Notes: generated from the letters alone by a model not told the origin. DNA of 64,000 bases from CAWGJC01 sp965276665 (GCA_965276665.1 OZ255620.1:3162001-3226000), one strand, 5' to 3'; positions 53,062 to 62,717 are shown, numbered from the stretch's first letter. A program made the numbers and translations.

Positions 53062-53745
53062 TCAGAACCCGGTCGGAACCTGGTCCGGCACGTGCACCAC
53101 GCGGTCGACGAAGATGCCGGGCGTGACAATCGCTTCCGGGTCGATGCTGCCGAGCGCGCAGATCTCGTTCACCTGGGCGATGGTGAGCCGGGCGGCGGTG
53201 GCCATCACCGGGTTGAAGTTGCGGCTGCTCTCGCGGAAGGTGAGGTTGCCCCAGCGGTCGCCGCGCCAGCCCTCGATCAGCGCGACGTCGCCGTGGAGCG
53301 CATATTCCAGCACTTGTTCGCGGCCGTCGATCTCGCGGGCTTCCTTGTCGCGCGCGAGCATGGTGCCCGCGGCGGTGGGTGTGTAGAAGGCACCGATCCC
53401 CGCGCCCGCCGCGCGCAGCCGTTCGGCGAGCGTGCCCTGCGGCACGATTTCGAGCTCGATCCGGCCGGCGCGGTAGAGCTCCTCGAACACCACCGAGTTG
53501 GCGCTGCGGGGAAAGCTGCAGATGATGCGGCGCACGCGGCCGAGCTCCAGCAGGCGGGCGAGACCGACATGACCGACGCCCGCATTGTTGGCGACGATGA
53601 CGAGATCGCGCGCGCCCTGCTCGATCAGCCCGTCGATCAGCGCGTTCGGCTGGCCGACCGAGCCGAACCCGCCGACCAGCACGGTCGCGCCATCGGCCAC
53701 CCCGTCGAGCGCCGCCGCCACGTCCGCCACGCATTTGTCGATCAT
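53062..53745 (-). CDS. 3-oxoacid CoA-transferase subunit A
   Basis: 227 residues: VADGATVLVGGFGSVGQPNALIDGLIEQGARDLVIVANNAG is the standard opening. The central LARLLELGRVRRIICSFPRSANSVVFEELYRAGRIELEIVPQGTLAERLRAAGAG and DVALIEGWRGDRWGNLTFRES are SCOT-alpha motifs. It is active with subunit B. ATG 53745 lies next to a palindromic repeat element. It is the first gene of a three-gene minus-strand operon with subunit B and TetR. Confidence 0.93.
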   Translation of the reverse strand: MIDKCVADVAAALDGVADGATVLVGGFGSVGQPNALIDGLIEQGARDLVIVANNAGVGHVGLARLLELGRVRRIICSFPRSANSVVFEELYRAGRIELEIVPQGTLAERLRAAGAGIGAFYTPTAAGTMLARDKEAREIDGREQVLEYALHGDVALIEGWRGDRWGNLTFRESSRNFNPVMATAARLTIAQVNEICALGSIDPEAIVTPGIFVDRVVHVPDQVPTGF

Positions 53746-53748
53746 GCG

Positions 53749-53857
53749 GCTAGAGCATCATCCGTTCGAACGGGAATCGTTCGAACGGATAAAGATGCTC
53801 GCCAAAACAGAGAGCTAGAGCCTGTGCAGTGAGCGGATGCGAACGGAACATGCTCTA
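53749..53857. repeat. intergenic palindromic element (two inverted half-copies)
   Basis: A strong hairpin at 53753-53800 has outer stem GAGCATC/GATGCTC and inner stem TCCGTTCGAACG/CGTTCGAACGGA around loop GGAAT. A second, diverged copy on the opposite strand at about 53827-53853 reads CTAGAGCATGTTCCGTTCG. Together they look like a REP/BIME-type intergenic repeat. It separates the CoA-transferase operon from the efflux pump gene and might also terminate transcription. Confidence 0.75.
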
Positions 53858-55411
53858 GAGCCTCCGCATCGGGATCGACCAGGCGAGCAGCATGGCGGCG
53901 ATGGCGAATGCGCCGATGGTGAGGAAGGCGCCGCGGAACGCGTCGGCGATTTCCCCCTGCACGACGTGGCGATGGGCCGGGTCGAGGACCGCGAGCACCT
54001 CGGGGCCGCGCTCGACGAGGGCCGAGAACAGCCGGGCGGTGCCGGGGTCGGCGGCGGAGAGCACCGCGAACAGCACGGCGCCCACCGCGGCGGTGCCGAA
54101 GGCGGCGCCGATCGAGCGCGAGAACTGAACCGAGGCGGCCGCCGAGCCGAGCAGTTTCGGCCCGGCGACGATCTGCACCGTCATCTGCACGACCGGCATC
54201 GCGGTGCCCAGCGTCAGCGAGGCGATGGCGAACAGCCAGGGCAGCCGATAGGTGCCGATCCTGGCCACGGTGAAGGCCAGCGCGAACAGGATCGCGGCCA
54301 GCAGCGCCATGCCGATGCTCGGGATGATCGCGGTCCGCCCGGTGCGGCTGATCAGCCGGCCGGTGGTGATCGAGCCGAGCGCGATGCAGCCGGTCAGCGG
54401 CAGGATCAGCAGCCCGGCCTCCGACGGGTCGGCGCCGCGCACCACCTGGAGGTAGATCGGCACGAAGGTCACCAGCGAGACGATCATCGCGCCGACGCAG
54501 GCGCCGAGCGCGTCGCAGCGCCAGATCGCCGGCTGGCCGAGCAGGTTGAGCGGCAGCAGCGGCGAGGCCGCCCGCCTCTCCTGCCGGAGCAGCAGGAGCA
54601 GGGCGACGATCGAGATCGCGATCAGCAGCGCGATTCGGGGCAGCGCGGCGATGGAGACCCCCTGGGCCTGTTCGAGCGCCAGCAGCAGCGGCGTGACGAA
54701 GGCGGCGAAATAGACCACGCCGAGCGCGTCGAAATTGAGCGGGCCGCCGGCCGGCAGCCGCTTCTGCAGCCGCAGCGCGAGGAGCAGCGCGACCAGGCCG
54801 AGCGGCAGGTTGATCAGGAACACCGACCGCCAACCGAAATGCTGGGTCAGCCAGCCGCCCGCGACCGGCCCGAAGGTCGAGGAGACCATGAAAACGGTCG
54901 CCATGTAGCCCTGGTAGCGGGCGCGCTCGCGCGGCGGGATCACCTCGCCGATCAGCGCCTGCGACAGGGTCATCAGGCCGCCGCCACCGAGGCCCTGGAG
55001 CACCCGGGCGCCGGTCAGCATGACGATGCTGGTTGAGCAGGCGCAGAGTACCGAGGCGGCGACGAACATGGTGAGCGCGATCAGCATCAGCCGCTTGCGG
55101 CCGAGGGAGTCGCCGAGCCGGCCATAGATCGGCGCGGCGATGGTTGTCGCCACCAGGTAGGAGACGACCACCCAGGAGATCCGCTCCACCTCGCCGAGAT
55201 CGGCCGCCATCGCCGGCAGCGCGGTCGCCACGATCGTGCTGTCGAGCGCGGCGAGGAACATCGGCAGGATGAGCGAGGGAAAGGTGCGGAAGAAGATCGC
55301 CCGCCGGTTCGGGTCGGCATGCAGGTTGGGTGGCCGGTCCGCGGCGGCTTGAGGGTTGCCCGGCCGCTCTCCCGGGAGCTCGTCGATCGCCTCGATCCTG
55401 CCCGATGCCAT
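53855..55411 (-). CDS. EmrB/QacA-type MFS efflux transporter (DHA2 family)
   Basis: 518 residues with 14 predicted helices. ALDSTIVATALPAMAADLG is the helix 1 motif. GRLGDSLGRKRLMLIALTMFV is motif A. GPVAGGWLTQHFGWRSVFLINLPLG is motif C. The C-terminus has the large periplasmic loop typical of QacA-like pumps (LFSALVERGPEVLAVLDPAH). ATG 55411 is preferred; an in-frame ATG 30 bases earlier is possible. No regulator or EmrA partner is adjacent. It is divergent from lysC across 163 bases. Confidence 0.9.
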   Translation of the reverse strand: MASGRIEAIDELPGERPGNPQAAADRPPNLHADPNRRAIFFRTFPSLILPMFLAALDSTIVATALPAMAADLGEVERISWVVVSYLVATTIAAPIYGRLGDSLGRKRLMLIALTMFVAASVLCACSTSIVMLTGARVLQGLGGGGLMTLSQALIGEVIPPRERARYQGYMATVFMVSSTFGPVAGGWLTQHFGWRSVFLINLPLGLVALLLALRLQKRLPAGGPLNFDALGVVYFAAFVTPLLLALEQAQGVSIAALPRIALLIAISIVALLLLLRQERRAASPLLPLNLLGQPAIWRCDALGACVGAMIVSLVTFVPIYLQVVRGADPSEAGLLILPLTGCIALGSITTGRLISRTGRTAIIPSIGMALLAAILFALAFTVARIGTYRLPWLFAIASLTLGTAMPVVQMTVQIVAGPKLLGSAAASVQFSRSIGAAFGTAAVGAVLFAVLSAADPGTARLFSALVERGPEVLAVLDPAHRHVVQGEIADAFRGAFLTIGAFAIAAMLLAWSIPMRRL

Positions 55412-55574
55412 GCGTGCCGCGCTCACCCCCCGTCGCCGCAATGATCGTGCGCCCCCGCGGCCGCGCCGGCAACCGGTTGCAGCCCAGTTGCGGGTTCATG
55501 CATTGGCCGTTATGCACCCGGTCTGGTCACGCGGCCGCGACGGCCGGGTATTCGGCCAAAATCTCGGAACCGGC

Positions 55575-56792
55575 ATGGCTCGCATCGTGATGAAATTCGG
55601 TGGCACGTCGGTCGCCGATCTGGACCGCATCCGCAACGTCGCCGCCCGGGTGGCGCGCGCGGTGCAGGACGGGCACGAGATCGCGGTCGTGGTCTCCGCC
55701 ATGTCCGGCGTCACCAACCAGCTGGTCGGCTGGTGCCAGGCCCTGGCGCCGCTGCACGATGCGCGCGAATACGATACGGTGGTGGCGACCGGCGAGCAGG
55801 TGACGGTCGGGCTGCTGGCGATCGCGCTGCAGCAGCTCGGGGTCGATGCGCGCTCCTGGTGCGGCTGGCAGATCCCGCTCCGCACCGACGATGCGCATGG
55901 CCGCGCCCGGGTCGAGGCGATCGAGGGGGCCGCGCTGGTCTCGCGCATGCAGGCCGGTCAGGTCGCGGTGGTGGCGGGGTTCCAGGGCATCGGGCCGGAT
56001 GGCCGCATCACCACGCTGGGGCGCGGCGGATCGGACACCTCGGCGGTGGCCCTCGCCGCAGCGCTCGGCGCCGAGCGCTGCGACATCTATACGGATGTGG
56101 ACGGCGTCTACACCACCGATCCAAGGATCGTGCCGCGGGCGAAAAAGCTCGATCGCATCGCCTATGAGGAGATGCTGGAGCTCGCCTCGGTCGGCGCGAA
56201 GGTATTGCAGACGCGCAGCGTCGAGCTGGCGATGAAGGAGCGCGTGCGGGTGCAGGTGCTCTCGAGCTTCACCGATGCGCCCGGCACGCTGGTCACCGAC
56301 GAGGACGAGATCGTGGAGAAGGAAATGGTCGCCGGCATCGCCTATTCGCGCGACGAGGCGAAGATCACGCTGCGCCACGTGCCGGACCGCCCGGGCATCG
56401 CCGCCGCGGTGTTCGGCCCGCTTGCCGACGCCAACGTGAATGTCGACATGATCGTGCAGAACGTCTCGGCCGAGGGCGCGACCGACATGACCTTCACGGT
56501 GGGTCAGGCCGATCTGCCGCGCGCGCTGGCGCTGCTCGGGGAGTCGCGGGAAAGGATCGGCTATGCCGAGCTGCTGGACGACCGGGCGGTGGCGAAGATC
56601 AGCGTGGTCGGCGTCGGCATGCGGAGCCATGCGGGCGTCGCCAACACGATGTTCCGCACGCTCGCCGAAAAGGCGATCAACATCCAGGTGATCACCACGA
56701 GCGAGATCAAGGTGAGCGTGCTGGTAGGCGAGGAATACACCGAGCTCGCGGTCCGCGCGCTTCATACCGCGTACGGGCTCGATGCAGACTGA
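55575..56792 (+). CDS. lysC: aspartate kinase
   Basis: 405 residues. The kinase domain opens IVMKFGGTSVADLDRIRNVAARV and has VVSAMSGVTNQLVGW, GFQGIGPDGRITTLGRGGSDTSAVALAAAL and TDVDGVYTTDPRIVPRAKKL. Two ACT domains (from about residue 265: ITLRHVPDRPGIAAAVFGPLADANVNVDMIVQN) sense lysine/threonine. It phosphorylates aspartate, the first step to lysine, threonine and methionine. ATG 55575 is chosen over upstream in-frame starts because homology begins exactly there. The 3-prime end overlaps the next gene by 11 bases. Confidence 0.96.
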   Translation: MARIVMKFGGTSVADLDRIRNVAARVARAVQDGHEIAVVVSAMSGVTNQLVGWCQALAPLHDAREYDTVVATGEQVTVGLLAIALQQLGVDARSWCGWQIPLRTDDAHGRARVEAIEGAALVSRMQAGQVAVVAGFQGIGPDGRITTLGRGGSDTSAVALAAALGAERCDIYTDVDGVYTTDPRIVPRAKKLDRIAYEEMLELASVGAKVLQTRSVELAMKERVRVQVLSSFTDAPGTLVTDEDEIVEKEMVAGIAYSRDEAKITLRHVPDRPGIAAAVFGPLADANVNVDMIVQNVSAEGATDMTFTVGQADLPRALALLGESRERIGYAELLDDRAVAKISVVGVGMRSHAGVANTMFRTLAEKAINIQVITTSEIKVSVLVGEEYTELAVRALHTAYGLDAD

Positions 56793-57903
56793 CACTCCCG
56801 CGGGATCGGGGCCGCCCGGCATCGCGGCGGGTAGGACTTCCGGGGACCGGGGGGAGTTTGGCCGCCTCGCGCGGCTGTGGGAGCGCGGCGCGCGCTTCCT
56901 CGGCAGCCGGGTCGCCATCATGGGCGGCGCGATGACCTGGGTGAGCGAGCGCAACCTGGTTGCCGCCATCTCCAATGCCGGCGGGTTCGGCGTCATCGCC
57001 TGCGGGGCGATGGGACCGGAGCAGCTCGCCGCCGAGATCGCCGGCGCGCAGGCGCTCACCGACCGGCCGTTCGGCGTCAACCTGATCACCATGCACCCCG
57101 AGCTCGACGCCCTCGTCCAGGTGTGCCTGCGGGCGCAGGTCGGGCATGTGGTGCTGGCCGGCGGCATCCCGCCGCAAGGCGCGGTGCGGGCGGTGAAGGA
57201 TGGCGGGGCGAAGCTGATCTGCTTCGCGCCCGCGCTGGTGCTGGCGCGAAGGCTGGTGCGCTCGGGCGCCGATGCGCTGGTGATCGAGGGGTCGGAGGCG
57301 GGCGGCCATATCGGCCCGGTCTCGCTCACCGTGCTGGCGCAGGAGATCCTGCCGCATATCCGCGAGGTGCCGGTCTTCGTCGCCGGCGGGATCGGGCGGG
57401 GCGAGGCGATGCTCGCCTATCTGGAGATGGGGGCGTCGGGCGTGCAGCTCGGCACCCGCTTCGCCGCCGCCCGGGAATCGATCGCGCACCCGAACTTCAA
57501 GCGCGCCTTCATCCGCGCGCATGCCCGCGACGCGCTGCCCTCGGTGCAGCTCGACGAGCGCTTCCCGGTTATCCCGGTCCGCGGCCTCGCCAATGCCGGC
57601 ACGCGCCGCTTCCTCGCCCATCAGGCGGAGACGCTGCGCCGCTTCCAGTCGGGCGAGCTGACCCGCGAGGCGGCGCAGCTCGATATCGAGCATTTCTGGG
57701 CCGGCGCGCTGCGCCGCGCGGTGATCGAGGGTGATGTCGAGGAAGGCTCGCTGATGGCCGGCCAATCGGTCGGCATGGTCACCGCCGAGCAGGCGACGGC
57801 CGCGATCATCGCCGAGCTGGTCGCGCAGGCCGAGGGGGCGCTCAGCGCGCGCGCGGCGGAAGCGGCGGCGGACGCGGCACTGGCCGCGGGGGATCGCCCG
57901 TGA
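56782..57903 (+). CDS. nitronate monooxygenase / FabK-like flavoprotein
   Basis: 373-residue TIM-barrel FMN enzyme. MGGAMTWVSERNLVAAISNAGGFGVIACGAM at the N-terminus, the ALVIEGSEAGGHIGPVSLTVL loop and VFVAGGIGRGEAMLAYLEMGASGVQLGTRF phosphate site define the 2-nitropropane-dioxygenase / enoyl-ACP reductase II superfamily. It oxidises alkyl nitronates, or could reduce enoyl-ACP; sequence alone does not decide. The ATG at 56782 overlaps lysC in another frame. In my recollection this gene sits between lysC and ptsP in several Acetobacteraceae. Confidence 0.9.
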   Translation: MQTDTPAGSGPPGIAAGRTSGDRGEFGRLARLWERGARFLGSRVAIMGGAMTWVSERNLVAAISNAGGFGVIACGAMGPEQLAAEIAGAQALTDRPFGVNLITMHPELDALVQVCLRAQVGHVVLAGGIPPQGAVRAVKDGGAKLICFAPALVLARRLVRSGADALVIEGSEAGGHIGPVSLTVLAQEILPHIREVPVFVAGGIGRGEAMLAYLEMGASGVQLGTRFAAARESIAHPNFKRAFIRAHARDALPSVQLDERFPVIPVRGLANAGTRRFLAHQAETLRRFQSGELTREAAQLDIEHFWAGALRRAVIEGDVEEGSLMAGQSVGMVTAEQATAAIIAELVAQAEGALSARAAEAAADAALAAGDRP

Positions 57904-57947
57904 TCCTGCCGCCCCCGCCTCTTCCCGGGCACCGGCGGCGATAGGCG

Positions 57948-60164
57948 ATGGCCGGACCGCGTCGTCTGCTCGCCCGGCTGCGCGAGACCATGGCGAAGGG
58001 CGCCGCCTCGCTCGCCGCCCTCGTGCACCTGGTGTCGAACGAGCTGGTGGCCGAGGTCTGCTCGGTCTATGCGATGCGGCCCGGGGATACGCTCGAGCTG
58101 GTGGCGACCGAGGGATTGCGGCAGGAGGCGGTGGGCCGCACCCGGCTGCGCGTCGGCGAGGGCATTGTCGGCCTGGTCGCCGCCACCGGCGAGCCGCTCA
58201 ACCTGCCGGATGCGCAGAACCACCCGGCCTTTGCCTACCGGGCCGAGACCGGCGAGGAGCCCTTCGCCTCGCTGCTCGCGGTGCCGGTGCGCCGCGCCGG
58301 CCGCCTGCTCGGCGTGCTCACCGTGCAGAACCGTCAGCCGCGCCGCTACTCCGAGGACGAGGTGGAGGTCGTCGAAACCGTGGCGATGCTGCTCGCCGAG
58401 GTGCTGGCGGCCTCCGGCGTCACCGACGGCGCCGAGGAAGGCCTCGGCGTCGCGCTGCCCCGCACCTTCCGGGCGACGACGCTCGCCGCCGGCCTCGCGA
58501 TCGGGCCGGTCGTGGTGCGCGGCACCGGCACGGTGCGCGGTTCGATGCTGGCCGCCGACCCGGAGGTCGAGCTCGGCCGCCTCGGCCGCGCCGCGGATGC
58601 GATGCGGCGCGGGCTCGACGCGCTGATCGAGGACCGGTTGCCGGCCGGCGACGTGACGCGCGAGGTGCTGGACGCGACCCGCATGATCGCCGCTGATGCC
58701 GGCTGGATGCGCCGCGTCGGCGCGGCGATCCGCGGCGGCCTCTCCGCCGAGGCGGCGGTGGAGCGCGTCTCCGGCGAGCTGCGCGAGCGGATGCGTCGCA
58801 TCGTCGACCCCTATCTGCGCGAGCGGCTCGCCGATCTGGAGGATCTCGCGGCGCGGCTGCTCGCTTCCCTCGACGACAGCCACGAGCCGCCCGCGGTGCC
58901 GCCGGGCGGGATCCTGCTCGCCCGCCGTCTCGGTCCTGCCCAGCTCCTCGATTGGCATGCCCGCGGCATCGCCGGCCTCGCCCTCGAGGAGGGCAGCCCG
59001 TCCGGCCATGCCGCGATCCTCGCCCGCGCGCTCGGCATTCCGGCGCTCGGCGGCGCGCGCGGCATGCTGGAGGCGACGGTCCCGAACGACGATGCGATCC
59101 TCGATGCCGGGGAAGGGCGGCTGATCCTGCGCCCGGATGCGGAGGTGCGGCAGAGCTACGAGGGCGTGCTCGCCGCGCGCACCGCGCGCCGCGCCGGCTG
59201 GGCCAAGCTCCGCAAGCAGAAGAGCCTGACCGGCGACGGCCATCCCGTCCGGCTGATGCTGAATGTCGGCCTCGCCCTCGAGCTCGATCAGCTCGAGGCG
59301 ACCGGCGCCGAGGGCATCGGCCTGTTCCGCACCGAGATCGCGATGCTCGCGCGCGGCGCCATCGCCGATGCGGCGGAGCAGGCGGCGACCTATGCCGCGG
59401 TGCTCGACGCCGCCGCCGGGCGCCCGGTGCTGTTCCGCACGCTCGATCTCGGCGGCGACAAGCTGCTGCCGGACGCGCCGCCGCCGCGCGAGGAGAATCC
59501 GGCGATGGGCTGGCGGTCGCTGCGCATCGGGCTCGACCGCCCGGCCTTGATGCGCCGCCAGCTGCGCGCCCTCCTGCTGGCAGCCGGCGGCCGCAAGCTC
59601 ACCGTGATGTTCCCGATGGTCGCGACGGTCGGCGAGTTCCGCCGCGCCCGCGAGCTGCTGCTCCACGAGGCCGAGCGGGTGCGGCCGCGCCCCGAGCGGC
59701 TCGAGATTGGCAGCATGGTCGAGGTGCCGTCGCTGCTCTGGCAGACGGACGAGCTGATGCGGCAGGCGGATTTCGTCTCCATCGGCTCGAACGACCTGAT
59801 GCAGTTCCTGTTCGCCGCCGATCGCGGCGCCCCGGATCTCGCCGGGCGCTATGATTTCCTCGCCCCTCCGGTGCTCGACATCCTGGACGATCTGGCGCGG
59901 CGTGGTGCTGCCGCCGGCGTTCCCGTCTCGGTCTGCGGCGAGGCGGCCTCGAACCCGCTCAACTCCCTGGTGCTGGTGGCGCTCGGCATCTCGACGCTCT
60001 CGATGTCGCCCTCGGCGATCCTGCCGGTGAAGGCGGTGCTGGCGGCCGCCGATCTCGGCCGCTTCCGCCCGGTGCTCGCCCGCCTGCGCCAGGGCGCCGG
60101 CGACACCGCCTCGCTGCGGGACCCGATCGACGTCTGGGCGCGGGAGCATGGCCTCCCGCTCTAG
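57948..60164 (+). CDS. ptsP: phosphoenolpyruvate-protein phosphotransferase, nitrogen PTS (EI-Ntr)
   Basis: 738 residues. An N-terminal GAF domain (LVHLVSNELVAEVCSVYAM to about 150) is followed by the enzyme I part: phosphorylatable His in EEGSPSGHAAILARALGIPAL (near residue 354), and the PEP-binding barrel with GAEGIGLFRTEIAML, FRTLDLGGDKLLP, NPAMGWRSLRIGLDRP and PVSVCGEAASNP (Cys near 663). It starts the NPr/EIIA-Ntr phosphorelay that links nitrogen status to metabolism. ATG 57948. No ptsO/ptsN genes are nearby. Confidence 0.95.
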   Translation: MAGPRRLLARLRETMAKGAASLAALVHLVSNELVAEVCSVYAMRPGDTLELVATEGLRQEAVGRTRLRVGEGIVGLVAATGEPLNLPDAQNHPAFAYRAETGEEPFASLLAVPVRRAGRLLGVLTVQNRQPRRYSEDEVEVVETVAMLLAEVLAASGVTDGAEEGLGVALPRTFRATTLAAGLAIGPVVVRGTGTVRGSMLAADPEVELGRLGRAADAMRRGLDALIEDRLPAGDVTREVLDATRMIAADAGWMRRVGAAIRGGLSAEAAVERVSGELRERMRRIVDPYLRERLADLEDLAARLLASLDDSHEPPAVPPGGILLARRLGPAQLLDWHARGIAGLALEEGSPSGHAAILARALGIPALGGARGMLEATVPNDDAILDAGEGRLILRPDAEVRQSYEGVLAARTARRAGWAKLRKQKSLTGDGHPVRLMLNVGLALELDQLEATGAEGIGLFRTEIAMLARGAIADAAEQAATYAAVLDAAAGRPVLFRTLDLGGDKLLPDAPPPREENPAMGWRSLRIGLDRPALMRRQLRALLLAAGGRKLTVMFPMVATVGEFRRARELLLHEAERVRPRPERLEIGSMVEVPSLLWQTDELMRQADFVSIGSNDLMQFLFAADRGAPDLAGRYDFLAPPVLDILDDLARRGAAAGVPVSVCGEAASNPLNSLVLVALGISTLSMSPSAILPVKAVLAAADLGRFRPVLARLRQGAGDTASLRDPIDVWAREHGLPL

Positions 60165-60293
60165 CGGCGAGGATCGGTCGGACCGCATCGCCTCGCCGCA
60201 CCCCCGTTGGCAAGACCCTCGCTTCCGGTTTAGATGCGTGTTGGGTAGGGAGGCGTAGAGCATTGATGGATATGGCACCCATCGCGCCGATCT

Positions 60294-60315
60294 GCTCCGC
60301 GGCCGGCCGCGGAGC
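60294..60315. repeat. perfect 22-bp GC palindrome
   Basis: GCTCCGCGGCC followed by its exact reverse complement, with no loop, in the 202-base gap between ptsP and the RodZ-like gene. It lies about 50 bases before the next start, so it could be an operator or part of a terminator; no T-run follows. Confidence 0.6.
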
Positions 60316-60366
60316 TCGCCGCCCCGATTGCCGATCGACGCTCATTTCAAGCTGACGGACGCCTGC

Positions 60367-61500
60367 ATGCGGACGATGCATTATGCCAAGCCGGGGGCGG
60401 AATCGGGTGCGCCACGCGGCCCGGACGACCCCGTGACGTCCGGCTCCCGGGTCGGCGCGGAGCTGCGCGCGGCGCGCGAGCGGCTGGGCTGGGAGCTGCC
60501 CGCGGTCGCCGCGTCGCTCCGCATCCGGCTGCCCTATCTCGAGGCGCTGGAGGATGGCAGGCTGGGCGAGCTGCCGGGCAACGCCTATGCGGTGATGTTC
60601 CTGCGCAGCTATGCCGACCTTCTCGGCCTTGATTCCGACGAGGCGGTGCGGCGTTTCCGCGCCGAGGCCAACGGGGTGAACCGCAAGACGGAGCTCGCCT
60701 TTCCCGCTCCGGTGCCGGAGCGCGGCGTGCCCGCCGGCGCCCTCGCTCTGCTGGGCATCGTGCTGGCGGTGGTCGCCTATGCCGGCTGGTACCGGGTGAG
60801 CGGCGACCGGCAGACCCTGGCCGAGGCGGTGCCCCCGGTGCCCGCGCGCCTGGCCCCGCTCGCGCAATCGGTGACGCCTTCGATCGCGCCCTCGCCGCAG
60901 GTCGCCTCGGTGCTGCCGGCGCCGGCGCCGGGCGACCCGGTCATCCGGCCGATGCGCTCGGTCCCGCCCTCCCAGGCCGCCGCGGCGGTGCCGGCCCTGC
61001 CCGCCATTCCAACGCCGGCCGCCGAGCCGGCGCCCGGCGCTGCCGGTAACACCGCTCCCGGTACCGGCGCCGATCCTGTCTCCGGGCAGGAAGCCTCGGG
61101 TGCGCCCGGCAGCATGCCCGCCGCCGGCTCCGGCCAGATCGTGCTGCGGGCGAGCGGCAATAGCTGGATGCTGGTCCGCGCCCGCGGCGGCGGCGTGCTG
61201 CTCAACAAGGTGATGCATGCGGGCGACAGCTGGACGGTTCCGGCCGATCAGGCGCAGCTCCTGCTCACCACCGGCAATGCCGGGGCGACCCAGGTGCTGG
61301 TGGATGGCGTGCTCTCTCCCTCGCTCGGCAATTCGGGGGCGGTGCGCCGCAACCTGCCGCTCGATGCCGAGGCGATCCGCGACGGCAAGTTGGCCCAGAC
61401 AGTGAGTGTGCCTTCCGTCAGCGCGACGATCGGTTCGCCGGCGGCCCCATCCGCCGCCTCGGGCGCTTCCGGCTCGACGCCACGCACGCCGGCGCAGTAG
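60367..61500 (+). CDS. RodZ-like HTH membrane protein
   Basis: 377 residues from ATG 60367. An HTH_25 domain (GAELRAARERLGWELPAVAASLRIRLPYLEALEDGRLGELPGNAYAVMFLRSYADLLGLD, about 30-90) is followed by a single transmembrane helix (GALALLGIVLAVVAYAGWY, near 130). A long Pro/Ala-rich linker and a C-terminal beta-domain (DUF4115: QIVLRASGNSWMLVRARGGGVLLNKVMHAGDSW) complete the RodZ-like architecture. It is a likely cell-shape or cytoskeletal anchor. The start is uncertain (TTG 60328 or ATG 60376 also possible). It is found before ispG in many alphaproteobacteria. Confidence 0.85.
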   Translation: MRTMHYAKPGAESGAPRGPDDPVTSGSRVGAELRAARERLGWELPAVAASLRIRLPYLEALEDGRLGELPGNAYAVMFLRSYADLLGLDSDEAVRRFRAEANGVNRKTELAFPAPVPERGVPAGALALLGIVLAVVAYAGWYRVSGDRQTLAEAVPPVPARLAPLAQSVTPSIAPSPQVASVLPAPAPGDPVIRPMRSVPPSQAAAAVPALPAIPTPAAEPAPGAAGNTAPGTGADPVSGQEASGAPGSMPAAGSGQIVLRASGNSWMLVRARGGGVLLNKVMHAGDSWTVPADQAQLLLTTGNAGATQVLVDGVLSPSLGNSGAVRRNLPLDAEAIRDGKLAQTVSVPSVSATIGSPAAPSAASGASGSTPRTPAQ

Positions 61501-61589
61501 AAGCCTCCCACCAGAAGCCTCCACCTGAGGCCAGCCAGCGAGTCCGCGCCCCGCCCTTGTGCGCCCGGCGCCATCCGGAGCAGCAAGCG

Positions 61590-62717
61590 ATGAGCAGCTA
61601 CCGTCCCTACCAGCACATCGAGCGCCGCAAATCCCGCCAGATCCATGTCGGCCCGGTTCCGGTGGGCGGCGGCGCGCCGATCACCGTGCAGACGATGACC
61701 AACACGCTGACCACGGATGTGGAGGGCACGGTCGCGCAGATCCGCCGGGCCGAGATGGCGGGCGTGGACATCGTCCGGGTCTCCTGCCCGGACCGGGAGA
61801 GCGCGCTCGCGCTGAAGGAGATCGTCCACGAGGTCAACGTGCCGATCGTGGCCGACATCCATTTCCACTATCGCCGCGCTATCGAGGCGGCGCAGAGCGG
61901 GGCTGCCTGCCTGCGCATCAATCCGGGCAATATCGGCAGCGCCGAGCGGGTGCGCGAAGTGATCCAAGCGGCGCGCGACCATGGCTGCTCGATGCGCATC
62001 GGCGTCAACGCCGGCAGCCTGGAGCGCCACCTGCTCGAGAAATACGGCGAACCGAACCCGGAGGCGCTGGTCGAGAGCGCGCTCGAGCATGCCAAGATCC
62101 TGCAGGATCATGATTTCCACGAGTTCAAGATCAGCGTGAAGGCGAGCGACGTGTTCCTCGCGGTCGCCGCCTACCAGCAGCTCGCCGAGGTCTGCGACCA
62201 CCCGCTGCATATCGGCATCACCGAGGCGGGCGGCCGGCGGATGGGCACGGTGAAATCCTCGATCGGCCTCGGCAGCCTGCTCTGGGCCGGCATCGGCGAC
62301 ACCATGCGCGTCTCGCTCTCGGCCGAGCCCGAGGAGGAGGTCCGCGTCGGCTGGGACATGCTGAAAGGCCTCGGCATCCGCAATCGCGGCGTGAAGGTGA
62401 TCTCCTGCCCGTCCTGCGCCCGCCAGGGCTTCAACGTGATCGAGACGGTGCAGGTGCTGGAGGAACGGCTCGCCCATATCCTGACGCCGATCACCCTCTC
62501 GATCATCGGCTGCGTGGTGAACGGGCCGGGCGAGGCGCTGATGACCGATCTTGGCGTCACCGGCGGCGGCGCCGGGCGCCACATGGTCTACAGCGCCGGC
62601 AAGCAGGATCATCCGATCCCGGCGGCCGAGATGGTGGACCACATCGTCGCCCTGGTGGAGGCCCGCGCGGCGGCGATGGAGGCCGAGACGGCGGCGCAGA
62701 AACAAGCGGCGGAGTAA
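61590..62717 (+). CDS. ispG: 4-hydroxy-3-methylbut-2-enyl diphosphate synthase (flavodoxin)
   Basis: 375 residues. IHVGPVPVGGGAPITVQTMTNTLTTDVEGTVAQIRRAEMAGVDIVRVSCPD opens the TIM barrel. The [4Fe-4S] ligands are in SCPSCARQGFN and GCVVNGPGEA. ADIHFHYRRAIEAAQSG and RINPGNIG are further family motifs. It makes HMBPP in the MEP isoprenoid pathway. ATG 61590 gives MSSYRPYQHIERRKS; the C-terminus has a 20-residue alanine-rich tail. GTG of hisS follows after one base. Confidence 0.96.
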   Translation: MSSYRPYQHIERRKSRQIHVGPVPVGGGAPITVQTMTNTLTTDVEGTVAQIRRAEMAGVDIVRVSCPDRESALALKEIVHEVNVPIVADIHFHYRRAIEAAQSGAACLRINPGNIGSAERVREVIQAARDHGCSMRIGVNAGSLERHLLEKYGEPNPEALVESALEHAKILQDHDFHEFKISVKASDVFLAVAAYQQLAEVCDHPLHIGITEAGGRRMGTVKSSIGLGSLLWAGIGDTMRVSLSAEPEEEVRVGWDMLKGLGIRNRGVKVISCPSCARQGFNVIETVQVLEERLAHILTPITLSIIGCVVNGPGEALMTDLGVTGGGAGRHMVYSAGKQDHPIPAAEMVDHIVALVEARAAAMEAETAAQKQAAE

